This document shows, piece by piece, positions 1-7,183 of a stretch of 32,142 nucleotides of DNA. Both the position numbers and the translations under genes were made by a program. The stretch's first letter is position 1. Every line of letters starts with the position of its first letter. The notes beneath the pieces were generated by a model. It saw nothing but the letters and a program-made list of their open reading frames with translations, had not been told where the DNA came from and ran no database searches. This stretch comes from JBOHDX01 sp050700835 (lineage in GTDB: Bacteria > Actinomycetota > Actinomycetes > Propionibacteriales > Nocardioidaceae), in assembly GCA_050700835.1 (NCBI GenBank), contig JBOHDX010000057.1:1-32142 (forward strand), written 5' to 3'.

Positions 1-1110
1 ACCAAGACCAAGGCGAGGGCCAACCTCAAGGCGTTCTTCGTCGAGCACACCGGCACCTTCGGTGACGGCGCGCTTACGCCCGACGACACCGTCCAAGACC
101 TCCTCGACCTCTGGTTCAAGAAGATGGAGCAGGTGGACGGAGGACCACGCGCGGAGACTATGGGGTACTACCGCTCCCACGTCCGCTGGATCCTCGACCC
201 CGACAAGACGGAGCACCCGCTCGGCGCTTACCAACTCCGGCACGTGCGACCTGTGATCATCCAGGCGGCGCTCGACAGCGCCGGCGTCTCAGCAGACATG
301 CGTAAGAAGATTCGCAGCGTCCTGATCCGCGCGTTCAACCTCGCGGTGTTCCACGAGGCGATCAACGGCAATCCCGCTAGCGCCGTCCCTTCGGTTCCGG
401 TGCCTCGAAACAAGAAAAAGCCCGTGTCCGTGGAGGACCTGGACGCTGTTCGCGCCGCTATCCGTGAATGGGCCAACGCCGAGAAGCGCAACGGACCGAA
501 AAGCGTCGATCTGCCGGACTTAGTCGAGATGCTCATCGCCACCGGCATGCGAATCGGTGAACTGCTCGCCCTTCGATGGTCCGACATCGAACTGACGCCA
601 CCGCCCGAACGACGGGGCGACGACGGGTGGTTCCCGTGGCTGATGGTGAACGGCCAGATCACCTCGAAAGGCAAGCGGGTCGACTACGGCAAGACCCACG
701 CCGCGATCCGCCCCATCGCGCTCCCGGACTGGGCTGCGGCGCTGCTATGCCGACGCAAGGTTGCCCAGACCCCCAACGACCTCGACGCGGTGTTCATCAC
801 GCGCAACGGCACCTGGCACTTCCCCACCAACGTCCAGGGCCGGCTGTGGCATATCCGCCACCTCGCCGACTACGCGGACCTCGCCGCGCTCCAGGACGTG
901 TCACCCCACTCCTTCCGCCGAACGGTGGCCACCGAGATCGACGAGGTCTACGACGCCGAGGCGGCCATGAACCAGTTGGGCCACACTTCCAAGGCGGTCA
1001 CGGAGCGGCACTACATCAACCGAAGGCTCGTAGTGCCCGACTACCGGGCGGCGACCGACCGCCTTGCTCCTGGCCCCGAGTCGAGCGATGGGCCGGCTCC
1101 CGGGCGCTGA
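1..1110 (+). CDS. Tyrosine recombinase / phage-type integrase (5' end outside window)
   Basis: The reading frame is open from base 1, so the start lies upstream; the ATG at 124 is internal, because the codons before it encode a normal core-binding helix (TVQDLLDLWFKKMEQ). The SAM-like core-binding domain spans roughly bases 80-420 and the catalytic domain follows. Catalytic residues are visible: Arg in GMRIGELLALRW (codon 550), His and Arg in PHSFRR (codons 907 and 916), the GH motif (982) and the nucleophile Tyr in ERHYI (1012). A KGKRV-type basic loop lies between them. Tyrosine recombinases of this kind integrate and excise phages or integrative elements at an att site. The gene reads toward conserved core genes, so the element presumably extends to the left of the window and the region just after the stop may be its boundary. 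No excisionase or tRNA target is visible here. Confidence 0.93.
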   Translation, partial: TKTKARANLKAFFVEHTGTFGDGALTPDDTVQDLLDLWFKKMEQVDGGPRAETMGYYRSHVRWILDPDKTEHPLGAYQLRHVRPVIIQAALDSAGVSADMRKKIRSVLIRAFNLAVFHEAINGNPASAVPSVPVPRNKKKPVSVEDLDAVRAAIREWANAEKRNGPKSVDLPDLVEMLIATGMRIGELLALRWSDIELTPPPERRGDDGWFPWLMVNGQITSKGKRVDYGKTHAAIRPIALPDWAAALLCRRKVAQTPNDLDAVFITRNGTWHFPTNVQGRLWHIRHLADYADLAALQDVSPHSFRRTVATEIDEVYDAEAAMNQLGHTSKAVTERHYINRRLVVPDYRAATDRLAPGPESSDGPAPGR

Positions 1111-1244
1111 GAGGCCTTCGGCGGCCACTGGTGGGCTTCCCGGGCCTATAGACGCGCTCTGAGCCGTCCACGGGCAGTTCTGCGCGCCGTTAGACCCCTC
1201 ACGATGGCCGTCCCGACATGGGCGAGCGAGGCCTCACAACCGAG

Positions 1245-1294
1245 CCCGAGAACTCAAAGTGAGCCCAAAGCGAGCCTTAAGGCCCGTTCTCGGG
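1245..1294. repeat. Inverted repeat enclosing an 11-bp tandem duplication, between integrase and core genome
   Basis: The arms CCCGAGAAC (1245-1253) and GTTCTCGGG (1286-1294) are perfect 9-bp complements. Between them lie two tandem 11-mers, CAAAGTGAGCC (1255-1265) and CAAAGCGAGCC (1266-1276), differing by one base, and a 10-bp palindrome GCCTTAAGGC (1274-1283). The structure sits in the 210-bp gene-free gap (1111-1320) between the convergent integrase and RNA methyltransferase genes. It could be a terminator for both, or recombinase arm-type binding sites near an att junction. The sequence cannot decide between these. Nothing else recognisable was seen in the gap. Confidence 0.5.
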
Positions 1295-1320
1295 ACTCAG
1301 GGCCGAGAGCCCAGTTTGCA

Positions 1321-2568
1321 TCACCGCAGGTCAGAGCCACTTTTCGTGAGCAAAGCGACGCATTCGACGTGGTGCGTCATCGGGAACAACGCGAACGCGC
1401 GAAGCCCGTCGAGTCGGTAGCCACACTCCATGAAGGTCGCCACGTCCCGCGCCAGCGCGGCGGGGTCGCAGGCGACGTACACCACTCGTCGTGGTGACAG
1501 CCCGGTGATTCCTTCGACCACGGGCCGCTTGGCACCGGTGCGCGGCGGGTCGAGGACCACGACGTCGCACGACTCGCCGAACGCGTCCCCCCGCAGCGCA
1601 CCGTCCACCCGGCCGCCGAGCACCCGTACCTGCGGCAGGTCGTGAACGTTCCGCCGGGCGTCCCGCACTGCCGCGGGCGACGACTCGACGCTGACCACAA
1701 CACCGGCGTCACCGACCGCCTCGGCCAGGAAGACGCTGAACAACCCAACACCTGCGTACAGGTCGGCGACGCGATCACCCGGCTGGACGGCGGCCGCAGA
1801 CAGCACCGCAGCGACGAGGGTCTCGGCTGCGTCCGGGTGCACCTGCCAGAAGCCACCGGCGCTGACCTTGAACGACCGCGCGCGGACGTCCTCGTGCACC
1901 GAGGTACGCCCGCGCAGCCGATCACCGTCGGCGGTGACCACACCATCGGCGCCCACGCGTGGCAGACGGCCGCGTGGCCGCGGTGAGACGACGACGATCC
2001 GATCTCCCTCGGACGACACCACCGTCTGGACGGAGTCGACGGGCCAGCGGTCGCCGGTCACCTGCGGGAGGTCAGGATGTGCGATCCGGCACCGGTCGAC
2101 CGCGATCACGTCATGCGAACGGTGCGCGCGCAGCCCCAGCCGGCCGTCCGGCCCGACCGCGAACGTCACGCGGGTACGCCAGCCCAGCAGACCGTCTCCG
2201 ACCTGCTCCACCGCGACGTCCCGGTCGAGGCCGGTGAGTCGGGACAGCTGCTCGGCCACGACGTCCCCCAGCAGTCGACGCTGTGTCGGGCCATCGGCAT
2301 GCTGGAAATCGCAACCGCCGCATTGGCCTGGCCCGGCGTACGGGCAGGGCGTCGGGACCCGGCCGGGCGAGGCACGCAGCACGTCGATCGCATCGGCCCG
2401 GAGGAAGCGTGACTCATCATCGCCTTCGGTGATGCGAACGCGGACTCGTTCGCCCGGCAGGGTGTGGCGCACGAAGACGACGCGGCCGTCCCAGCGGGCG
2501 ACACAGTGGCCGCCATGCGCGACGGCTCCGATGTCGAGCTCGACCTCGACGCCGGTCAGCTCGGCCAT
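1321..2568 (-). CDS. 23S rRNA (uracil-C5)-methyltransferase, RlmD/RumA-TrmA family
   Basis: SAM-dependent C5-uracil methyltransferase acting on rRNA or tRNA. The N-terminus is a TRAM domain (residues ~1-55, starting MAELTGVEVELDIG). Four cysteines fit the [4Fe-4S] site of RlmD-like enzymes: CPYAGPGQCGGC plus the Cys of VDRC. The Rossmann domain has the SAM motif DLYAGVGLF, then LDPPRTGA, the catalytic Cys in VYVACDP, and the C-terminal HHVEC containing the catalytic base Glu. The ATG at 2568 gives 415 aa, close to the family length. The frame stays open to 2661 and an ATG at 2583 is possible, but those codons run toward or through the hairpin at 2589-2630, so the TRAM-proximal start is preferred. 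No strong ribosome binding site is visible. The neighbour order matches mycobacterial Rv2689c-Rv2690c. The exact target uridine is not deducible. Confidence 0.92.
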   Translation of the reverse strand: MAELTGVEVELDIGAVAHGGHCVARWDGRVVFVRHTLPGERVRVRITEGDDESRFLRADAIDVLRASPGRVPTPCPYAGPGQCGGCDFQHADGPTQRRLLGDVVAEQLSRLTGLDRDVAVEQVGDGLLGWRTRVTFAVGPDGRLGLRAHRSHDVIAVDRCRIAHPDLPQVTGDRWPVDSVQTVVSSEGDRIVVVSPRPRGRLPRVGADGVVTADGDRLRGRTSVHEDVRARSFKVSAGGFWQVHPDAAETLVAAVLSAAAVQPGDRVADLYAGVGLFSVFLAEAVGDAGVVVSVESSPAAVRDARRNVHDLPQVRVLGGRVDGALRGDAFGESCDVVVLDPPRTGAKRPVVEGITGLSPRRVVYVACDPAALARDVATFMECGYRLDGLRAFALFPMTHHVECVALLTKSGSDLR

Positions 2569-2588
2569 CGAGCCACTTCGCATGGTGA

Positions 2589-2649
2589 GTCGGCACTTCT
2601 CATGGGATGCAGGCCATGAGAAGTGCCGACGTACCACGAGAACGTGGTA
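2589..2649. repeat. Double-hairpin palindromic element between permease and methyltransferase
   Basis: A perfect 16-bp inverted repeat, GTCGGCACTTCTCATG (2589-2604) with CATGAGAAGTGCCGAC (2615-2630), has a 10-nt loop. One base further lies a second perfect hairpin with arms TACCACG (2632-2638) and CGTGGTA (2643-2649) and a 4-nt loop. It lies 3' of the permease stop (2666) and 5' of the methyltransferase start on the minus strand. No T-run follows. It may end the permease transcript, or be one copy of a dispersed REP-like element. Confidence 0.75.
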
Positions 2650-2665
2650 AACCGGCGGCACGCGG

Positions 2666-4756
2666 TCACGGTGGGTCCTTGTGCTGGGCCGCGTCGGCCG
2701 GCTCCTTGGGTTCGGGCCTCGGCGGCCCCTCGGGGCGCAGCGGGCCGGGCGGCAGCGGGTCGCCCCACCGCACCTCGCCCGGCAGGTGCCGCACCCGGTC
2801 GGCGCGCTGCCGCGCCGAGATCGACGAACGCAGCTGGTACGGCACGCTGGCGACCATCACGCCCGGGGTGAACAGCAGCCGGCCCTTGAGCCGCAGCGCG
2901 GTCTGGTTGTGCAGCAGCTGCTCCCACCAGCGACCGACGACGTACTCCGGGATGTACACGACGACCACGTCCCGCGGGCTGTCGCGCCGCACGGTGCGCA
3001 CGTAGCGCACGATCGGTCGCTGGATCTCGCGGTAGGGCGACGCGAGCACCTTCAGCGGGATCGGCAGATTCATCCGGTCCCACTCGTCCATCAGCGCCTG
3101 CGTGCGCGTCTCGTCGACGTCGACGGTGATGGCCTCGAGCACATTGGGCCTGGACGCCCGCGCGTACGCAAGCGCCCGCAGGGCCGGTTTGTGCAGCTTC
3201 GACACGAGCACGATGGCCCGGATGCGCGACGGCAGCATGATGTCGTCGGGGTCGGCGTTCAGCTCCTCGTCCACGTTGGCGTAGTGACGCTTGATGCCCT
3301 TCATCACGAAGAAGATCACGATCATGGCGATGATCGCGATGTAGGCCCCGGCGAGGAACTTCGTCGCGAGCACGACCACCAGGACCACGAACGTCATGCC
3401 GAGCCCGAACGTGTTGATCGCCCGGGAGCGGTACATCCGCCGACGCACCTGCGGGTCCCGCTCGGTCTTCAGGTGCCGGGTCCAGTGCCGGATCATGCCG
3501 AGCTGACTCATGTTGAACGAGACGAACACCCCGATGATGTACAGCTGGATCAGCTTGGTGACCTCGGCGTTGAACGACACGATCAGCACGATCGCGAACC
3601 CGGCGAGCAGCACGATGCCGTTGCTGTAGGCCAACCGGTCGCCACGGGTGCGCAGCTGCCGCGGCAGGTAGCCGTCCCGGGCCAGAATCGAGCCCAGCAC
3701 CGGGAAGCCGTTGAACGCGGTGTTGGCAGCCAGGATCAAGATGATGCCCGTGGTGGCGATCGTGAAGTAGAACAGCACCGGCACGTTGTCGAAGATCGCC
3801 TTGGACAGCTGGCCGATCACGGTGTCCTGCGAGTACGTCGGTCCGACCGGCTTGCCGTGCAGGGTCAGCTGCGTCGCCGGGTCGTTGGCGTACCTCAGAT
3901 GCATCGCGTCGGCCAGCACCAGGATGCTCATGAGCATGGTGACGGCGATGGTCCCCAGCAGCAGCAGCGTCGAGGCGGCGTTCTTGCTCTTGGGCTTCCG
4001 GAACGCCGGGACGCCGTTGCTGATCGCCTCGACACCGGTCAGCGCGGCACAGCCGGACGAGAACGCCCGGGCCAACAGGAAGACCATCGCGATCCCGGTG
4101 ATGCTGCTGGAGTATCCAGACTCCGGCTTGATCGAGTACTTCGCGCTCTCAACCATGGGCAGGCCACCGTCGAGATAGCGCAACAGGCCCCAGACCGCCA
4201 TGCCGACGACGGACGCGATGAAGCAGTACGTCGGGATCGCGAACGCGGTTCCGGACTCCTTGACACCGCGCAGGTTGACCGCCATCAGCAGCAGAACGAG
4301 CGCCGTCGCCACGATCGCCTGGTGACCGTCGACGACCGGGATCGCGGAGGCGGCGTTCTGCACCCCGGACGACACCGACACCGCCACGGTCAGCACGTAG
4401 TCGACAAGCAGCGCGCTGGCGACGACGAGTCCGGCGGTGCCACCGAGGTTCGTGGTGGCGACCTCGTAGTCGCCACCACCACTGGGATAGGCATGCACGT
4501 TCTGGCGATAGGACGCGACCACCGTCAGCATCACGATGGCGACCGCGATGCCGATCTTCCAGTTGAAGGCGTAGACCGACAGCCCGGCCATCGACAGGGT
4601 CAGGAACACCTCGTCCGGCGCGTACGCCACCGACGACAACGCGTCACTGGCGAACACCGGCAACGCGATCCGCTTGGGCAGCAGCGTCTCACCGAGCTGG
4701 GCGCTGCGCAGCGGTCGCCCGAGAAGCAGCCGCTTGCCGCTGTCCGCGATGCCCAC
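2666..4756 (-). CDS. KimA-type potassium/proton symporter (APC superfamily)
   Basis: A 696-aa membrane protein with about 12 transmembrane segments (residues ~30-480) and a soluble C-terminal domain. It aligns from memory with Bacillus KimA (YdaO) over its whole length: KRLLLGRPLRS at the N-terminus, SYRQNVHAYPSGGG, LLVDYVLTVAVS, FSSGCAALTGVEAISN, and a C-terminal RWWEQLLHNQTALRLKGRL matching KimA's RW..LHNQ region. Residues equivalent to the reported KimA K+ site are kept: D38 and Y45 (SDALSSVAY), D119, Y120, T123 and S127, and Y406 (LYIIGVF). The start is GTG 4756; TAGGCT lies 6 nt upstream with no ribosome binding site, suggesting a leaderless message. The gene is divergent from two TrkA genes. 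It would usually be annotated only as an APC amino-acid permease. The K+ role is inferred from residue conservation and context. Confidence 0.85.
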   Translation of the reverse strand: MGIADSGKRLLLGRPLRSAQLGETLLPKRIALPVFASDALSSVAYAPDEVFLTLSMAGLSVYAFNWKIGIAVAIVMLTVVASYRQNVHAYPSGGGDYEVATTNLGGTAGLVVASALLVDYVLTVAVSVSSGVQNAASAIPVVDGHQAIVATALVLLLMAVNLRGVKESGTAFAIPTYCFIASVVGMAVWGLLRYLDGGLPMVESAKYSIKPESGYSSSITGIAMVFLLARAFSSGCAALTGVEAISNGVPAFRKPKSKNAASTLLLLGTIAVTMLMSILVLADAMHLRYANDPATQLTLHGKPVGPTYSQDTVIGQLSKAIFDNVPVLFYFTIATTGIILILAANTAFNGFPVLGSILARDGYLPRQLRTRGDRLAYSNGIVLLAGFAIVLIVSFNAEVTKLIQLYIIGVFVSFNMSQLGMIRHWTRHLKTERDPQVRRRMYRSRAINTFGLGMTFVVLVVVLATKFLAGAYIAIIAMIVIFFVMKGIKRHYANVDEELNADPDDIMLPSRIRAIVLVSKLHKPALRALAYARASRPNVLEAITVDVDETRTQALMDEWDRMNLPIPLKVLASPYREIQRPIVRYVRTVRRDSPRDVVVVYIPEYVVGRWWEQLLHNQTALRLKGRLLFTPGVMVASVPYQLRSSISARQRADRVRHLPGEVRWGDPLPPGPLRPEGPPRPEPKEPADAAQHKDPP

Positions 4757-4878
4757 GCGGGGAGCCTAGTGCCTGGATAGGTCGCCGCTCTGGTGGCCGG
4801 TGCCGGTGTAGCGTCGTCCTGCCGGAGCGCAGGTCCGGCAGACTGTTCGAGCCACCGACGAGCCGAGGGGAGGGCGCC
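4757..4878. promoter_or_regulatory. Divergent control region of the permease and trkA genes
   Basis: The 122-bp gap serves both directions. On the minus strand TAGGCT (4768-4763) fits an actinobacterial -10 box only 6 nt before the permease GTG. On the plus strand TAGCGT (4809-4814) is a possible -10 for trkA. Downstream of it a 7-bp hairpin, CTGCCGG (4819-4825) with CCGGCAG (4835-4841) and a 9-nt loop, would lie in the trkA leader. A purine-rich ribosome binding site (4865-4873) precedes the GTG at 4879. No convincing -35 boxes were found. Confidence 0.4.
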
Positions 4879-5541
4879 GTGCACGTCGTCATCATGGGCT
4901 GCGGACGCGTCGGGTCGACGCTGGCACGCGGCCTCGAGGCCCGCGGCCACAGCGTGTCGATCATCGACAGCAATCCCGATGCCTTCCGCCGGCTGGGACC
5001 GACGTTCGAGGGCAAGACGGTGACCGGTGTCGGCTTCGATCGCGACGTGCTGCGTCAGGCCGGGATCGAGCAGGCCGGCGCCTTCGCGGCGGTGTCGAGC
5101 GGCGACAACTCCAACATCATCTCGGCCCGCGTGGCGCGCGAGCAGTTCGGGGTGACCAACATCGTGGCCCGGATCTACGACCCGGGCCGGGCCGAGGTCT
5201 ACGAGAGACTCGGCGTGCCCACGGTCGCGACCGTGACCTGGGCGGCCGACCGGGTGATCCGCCGGATTCTTCCCGACGACGCCGAACCGATCTGGCGGGA
5301 TCCGTCGGGGACGATCCGGGTCGACGAGATCGCGGCACCGAGTGGTTGGGTGGGAGCCACCGTGCATGACTTGCAGGACAGCACAAGGGCTCGGGTGGGC
5401 TTCATCACCCGCCTTGGCGAAGGCATGATCCCCGATCGCAAGACCATCATCCAGGACGGCGACCTGCTCAACCTGTTCATGCTCGAGTCGCAGTCCGCCG
5501 ACGTCGGGGCCGCCTTGTCCGCCGGACCGCAGGAGAGCTGA
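4879..5541 (+). CDS. TrkA family potassium-uptake regulator (RCK), first of two
   Basis: A 220-aa cytoplasmic RCK protein, the type that binds NAD(H) or nucleotides and gates K+ transporters. The RCK_N Rossmann fold has the dinucleotide motif MGCGRVGS (residues 6-13) and the acidic residue closing beta-2 in IIDSN (D30). RCK_C occupies roughly residues 135-212 (RVDEIAAPSGWVGATV ... DGDLLNLFML). The start is GTG 4879 with a GAGGGGAGGG ribosome binding site. The stop TGA shares one base with the next ATG, so the two TrkA proteins are translationally coupled, and a heteromeric ring is likely. It matches mycobacterial CeoB by order and type. RCK_C domains in other bacteria can bind c-di-AMP; whether this one does cannot be read from sequence. 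Confidence 0.92.
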   Translation: MHVVIMGCGRVGSTLARGLEARGHSVSIIDSNPDAFRRLGPTFEGKTVTGVGFDRDVLRQAGIEQAGAFAAVSSGDNSNIISARVAREQFGVTNIVARIYDPGRAEVYERLGVPTVATVTWAADRVIRRILPDDAEPIWRDPSGTIRVDEIAAPSGWVGATVHDLQDSTRARVGFITRLGEGMIPDRKTIIQDGDLLNLFMLESQSADVGAALSAGPQES

Positions 5542-6215
5542 TGCGCGTCGCTATCGCGGGAGCCGGGGCGGTCGGCCGCTCCGTCGCTCAGGAGCTGCTC
5601 GAGAACGGCCATCAGGTCCTCGTCATCGACAAGGACCCGTCGGCCATCAAGTCCGACGTCGTACCCGATGCCGAGTGGCTGCTCGCCGACGCGTGCGAGC
5701 TGTCGTCGCTCGAGGAGGCCGGTCTGCAGAGCTGCGACGTGGTCATCGCCGCCACCGGCGACGACAAGGCCAACCTGGTCATCTCCCTGCTCGCCAAGAC
5801 GGAGTTCGCCGTCCCGCGTACGGTCGCGCGAGTGAACCACCCCGGCAACGAATGGTTGTTCAGCGAGGCGTGGGGCGTGGATGTCCAGGTGTCCACGCCC
5901 AGGATCGTGTCCGCCCTCGTCGAGGAGGCGGTAACGGTCGGCGACCTGGTGCGACTGTTCACCTTCCGTCAGAGCAGCGCCAACCTGGTAGAGCTGACCC
6001 TGCCGGAGGACTCGCCGTACGTCGGCGCCCGGGTCGTCGAGGTGCCGTGGCCGGTCGACGTGGCGCTGGTGGCGATCCTGCGCGACGCCGGCATCAACAC
6101 CCCCGATCCCGACCGCTCGCTGGAGGCCGGCGACGAGCTGCTGTTCGTGGCCGCCGAGGACCGGGAGGACGAGCTGGCTACGGTGCTGTCGCCGGCAGCG
6201 CACCCCGGCCGCTGA
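5541..6215 (+). CDS. TrkA family potassium-uptake regulator (RCK), second of two
   Basis: A 224-aa RCK protein of the same architecture as its upstream neighbour. The RCK_N motif is IAGAGAVGRSVA (residues 4-15), with the beta-2 acidic residue in VIDKD and a second conserved region VVIAATGDDKANLVISLLAK. RCK_C runs from about residue 140 to 215 (VRLFTFRQSSANLVEL ... AGDELLFVAAEDRE). The ATG overlaps the previous TGA by one base, giving tight coupling and near-equal dosage. It corresponds to mycobacterial CeoC. Neither gene is accompanied by a TrkH/KtrB pore subunit in the window; the only membrane K+ transporter candidate is the divergent KimA-type permease. Confidence 0.92.
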   Translation: MRVAIAGAGAVGRSVAQELLENGHQVLVIDKDPSAIKSDVVPDAEWLLADACELSSLEEAGLQSCDVVIAATGDDKANLVISLLAKTEFAVPRTVARVNHPGNEWLFSEAWGVDVQVSTPRIVSALVEEAVTVGDLVRLFTFRQSSANLVELTLPEDSPYVGARVVEVPWPVDVALVAILRDAGINTPDPDRSLEAGDELLFVAAEDREDELATVLSPAAHPGR

Positions 6216-6297
6216 GCCGTTCCTCGCCATTCGACGCCGTTCGACCGACGCCGCGGTTCCCTCCCGGCCAGTGAGCTGTTGAGTCCCCCATCCCCTC

Positions 6298-6334
6298 CCC
6301 TCCCCCTCCCCCCGCGATCCGACAGTTACGCACG
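6298..6334. repeat. Dispersed repeat, copy A (pyrimidine tract plus CGATCCGACAGTTA)
   Basis: A C/T-rich tract CCCTCCCCCTCCC (6298-6310) is followed by a segment containing CGATCCGACAGTTA and then GCACG. The same order occurs in reverse complement at 31940-31973, differing by one substitution and a 2-3 bp length change. It lies in the convergent gap between the second trkA and the DUF3159 gene, immediately before the tandem array at 6341. Confidence 0.7.
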
Positions 6335-6351
6335 CGCGCACAACTGTCGGA
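6318..6351. repeat. 10-bp inverted repeat joining the dispersed repeat to the tandem array
   Basis: TCCGACAGTT (6318-6327) and AACTGTCGGA (6342-6351) are perfect complements separated by 14 nt of alternating CG-rich sequence. The right arm is the start of the first tandem unit. It lies between convergent genes and might work as a bidirectional terminator, though no T-run follows. Confidence 0.6.
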
Positions 6352-6466
6352 CGAGCCGCGAGAGTCCGGGCGCAACTGTCGGACGGCCCGCGAGAGTCTG
6401 GGCGCAACTGTCGGACGAGCCGCGAGAGTCCGGGCGCAACCATCGGAAGAGCCGCGGGAGTGGGCG
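6341..6466. repeat. Four tandem ~32-bp repeats
   Basis: Units run 6341-6372, 6373-6404, 6405-6436 and 6437-6466. Units 1 and 3 are identical, unit 2 differs by a few bases, and unit 4 is diverged and two bases shorter. Each begins CAACTGTCGG and continues through GCCGCGAGAGTC to end GGGCG. The units are contiguous with no spacers, so this is not CRISPR. The array fills most of the 263-bp gap (6216-6478) between convergent genes. Nothing coding is seen in the gap. Confidence 0.9.
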
Positions 6467-6478
6467 CGCGTCGCGCGG

Positions 6479-7183
6479 TCAGGTGCCAGACGGCTCTAGC
6501 GGTGTGTGGTTGCGCCCGAGCACCCCGAGCATGGCGGCCAGCGCCGCCACCTGGAGCGGCCAGCCCATCACGATCTTGCTCGTGCCGAGCCAGCCGAGGT
6601 GGTCGGACTGCCACAACGGGTACTGCACCACCACACGCAGCACGCACGGGAGGGCGAGCAGCCAGGTGAGCTGGCTGCACAGGCGTACGACCCCGCGGTC
6701 GGCGTGCCACCCGATCGGGTCGCCGGTCACACTGCCGACCATGAACCCGACGATCGGCCAGCGGACCACGATGGTCAGGACCATGACCACGGCGTACCCG
6801 GCGTTGTAGAGGATCCCCGGCAGGTAGTAGTCGGAGGCATTGCCGGAGCGGAGCGCGAAGACGGAACCGACGGCGATCCCGACAAGGGCGTTGAGCACGA
6901 ACTTCACAGTCTGCTGCTGCACGAGTCGCGCGAACAGCGCGGTCAGGGCGAGCCCGGCGCTGACAATCAGGGCGACGCGCAGGTCGTGACTGATCATCCA
7001 TGTCGCGGTGAAGCCGATCGTGGGTATGGCGGCTTCCACGATGCCGCGAGGGCCCCCGAGGGCCTTGCTCAGCTGGGTGCGCACGAGCTGCTCGACGCTC
7101 GCGTACTGGCGCGCCTGGTTGACGCTCGGATGAAGGGCGGTGGAGGGCTCGGGGTCGGCGCCCGGCGTCGGGAGCCAGGTCAC
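6479..7183 (-). CDS. DUF3159 membrane protein
   Basis: A 234-aa integral membrane protein of the actinobacterial DUF3159 family, with a soluble N-terminus (~60 residues) and about five or six hydrophobic segments. These include AAIPTIGFTATWMIS, ALIVSAGLALTALFARLV, FVLNALVGIAVGSVFAL, AGYAVVMVLTIVVRWPIVGF and LQVAALAAMLGVLG. Its GTG start overlaps the stop of the OB-fold gene by 4 nt (GTGA), so it is the last gene of the dut > DUF3710 > OB-fold > DUF3159 operon. Synteny matches mycobacterial Rv2693c. The biochemical function is unknown. Its persistent position beside trkA and dut in distant actinomycetes argues for a conserved housekeeping role. Confidence 0.85.
   Translation of the reverse strand: MTWLPTPGADPEPSTALHPSVNQARQYASVEQLVRTQLSKALGGPRGIVEAAIPTIGFTATWMISHDLRVALIVSAGLALTALFARLVQQQTVKFVLNALVGIAVGSVFALRSGNASDYYLPGILYNAGYAVVMVLTIVVRWPIVGFMVGSVTGDPIGWHADRGVVRLCSQLTWLLALPCVLRVVVQYPLWQSDHLGWLGTSKIVMGWPLQVAALAAMLGVLGRNHTPLEPSGT

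Noticed and set aside
1111..1320. tRNA gene as integration target next to the integrase
   Set aside because: No cloverleaf, T-loop GTTCGA-type sequence or CCA end is visible in the gap.
2681..4780. A 699-codon open frame on the plus strand opposite the permease
   Set aside because: It lies antisense to a clearly homologous KimA-like gene and is rich in His, Arg, Asp and Gln with no domain, a typical high-GC codon-phase shadow.
6341..6466. CRISPR array
   Set aside because: The ~32-bp units are contiguous with no spacers, and there are no cas genes nearby.
5199..7001. A 600-codon minus-strand open frame spanning the trkA genes and the tandem repeats
   Set aside because: It is antisense to both trkA genes, and part of its length simply translates the non-coding repeat array.
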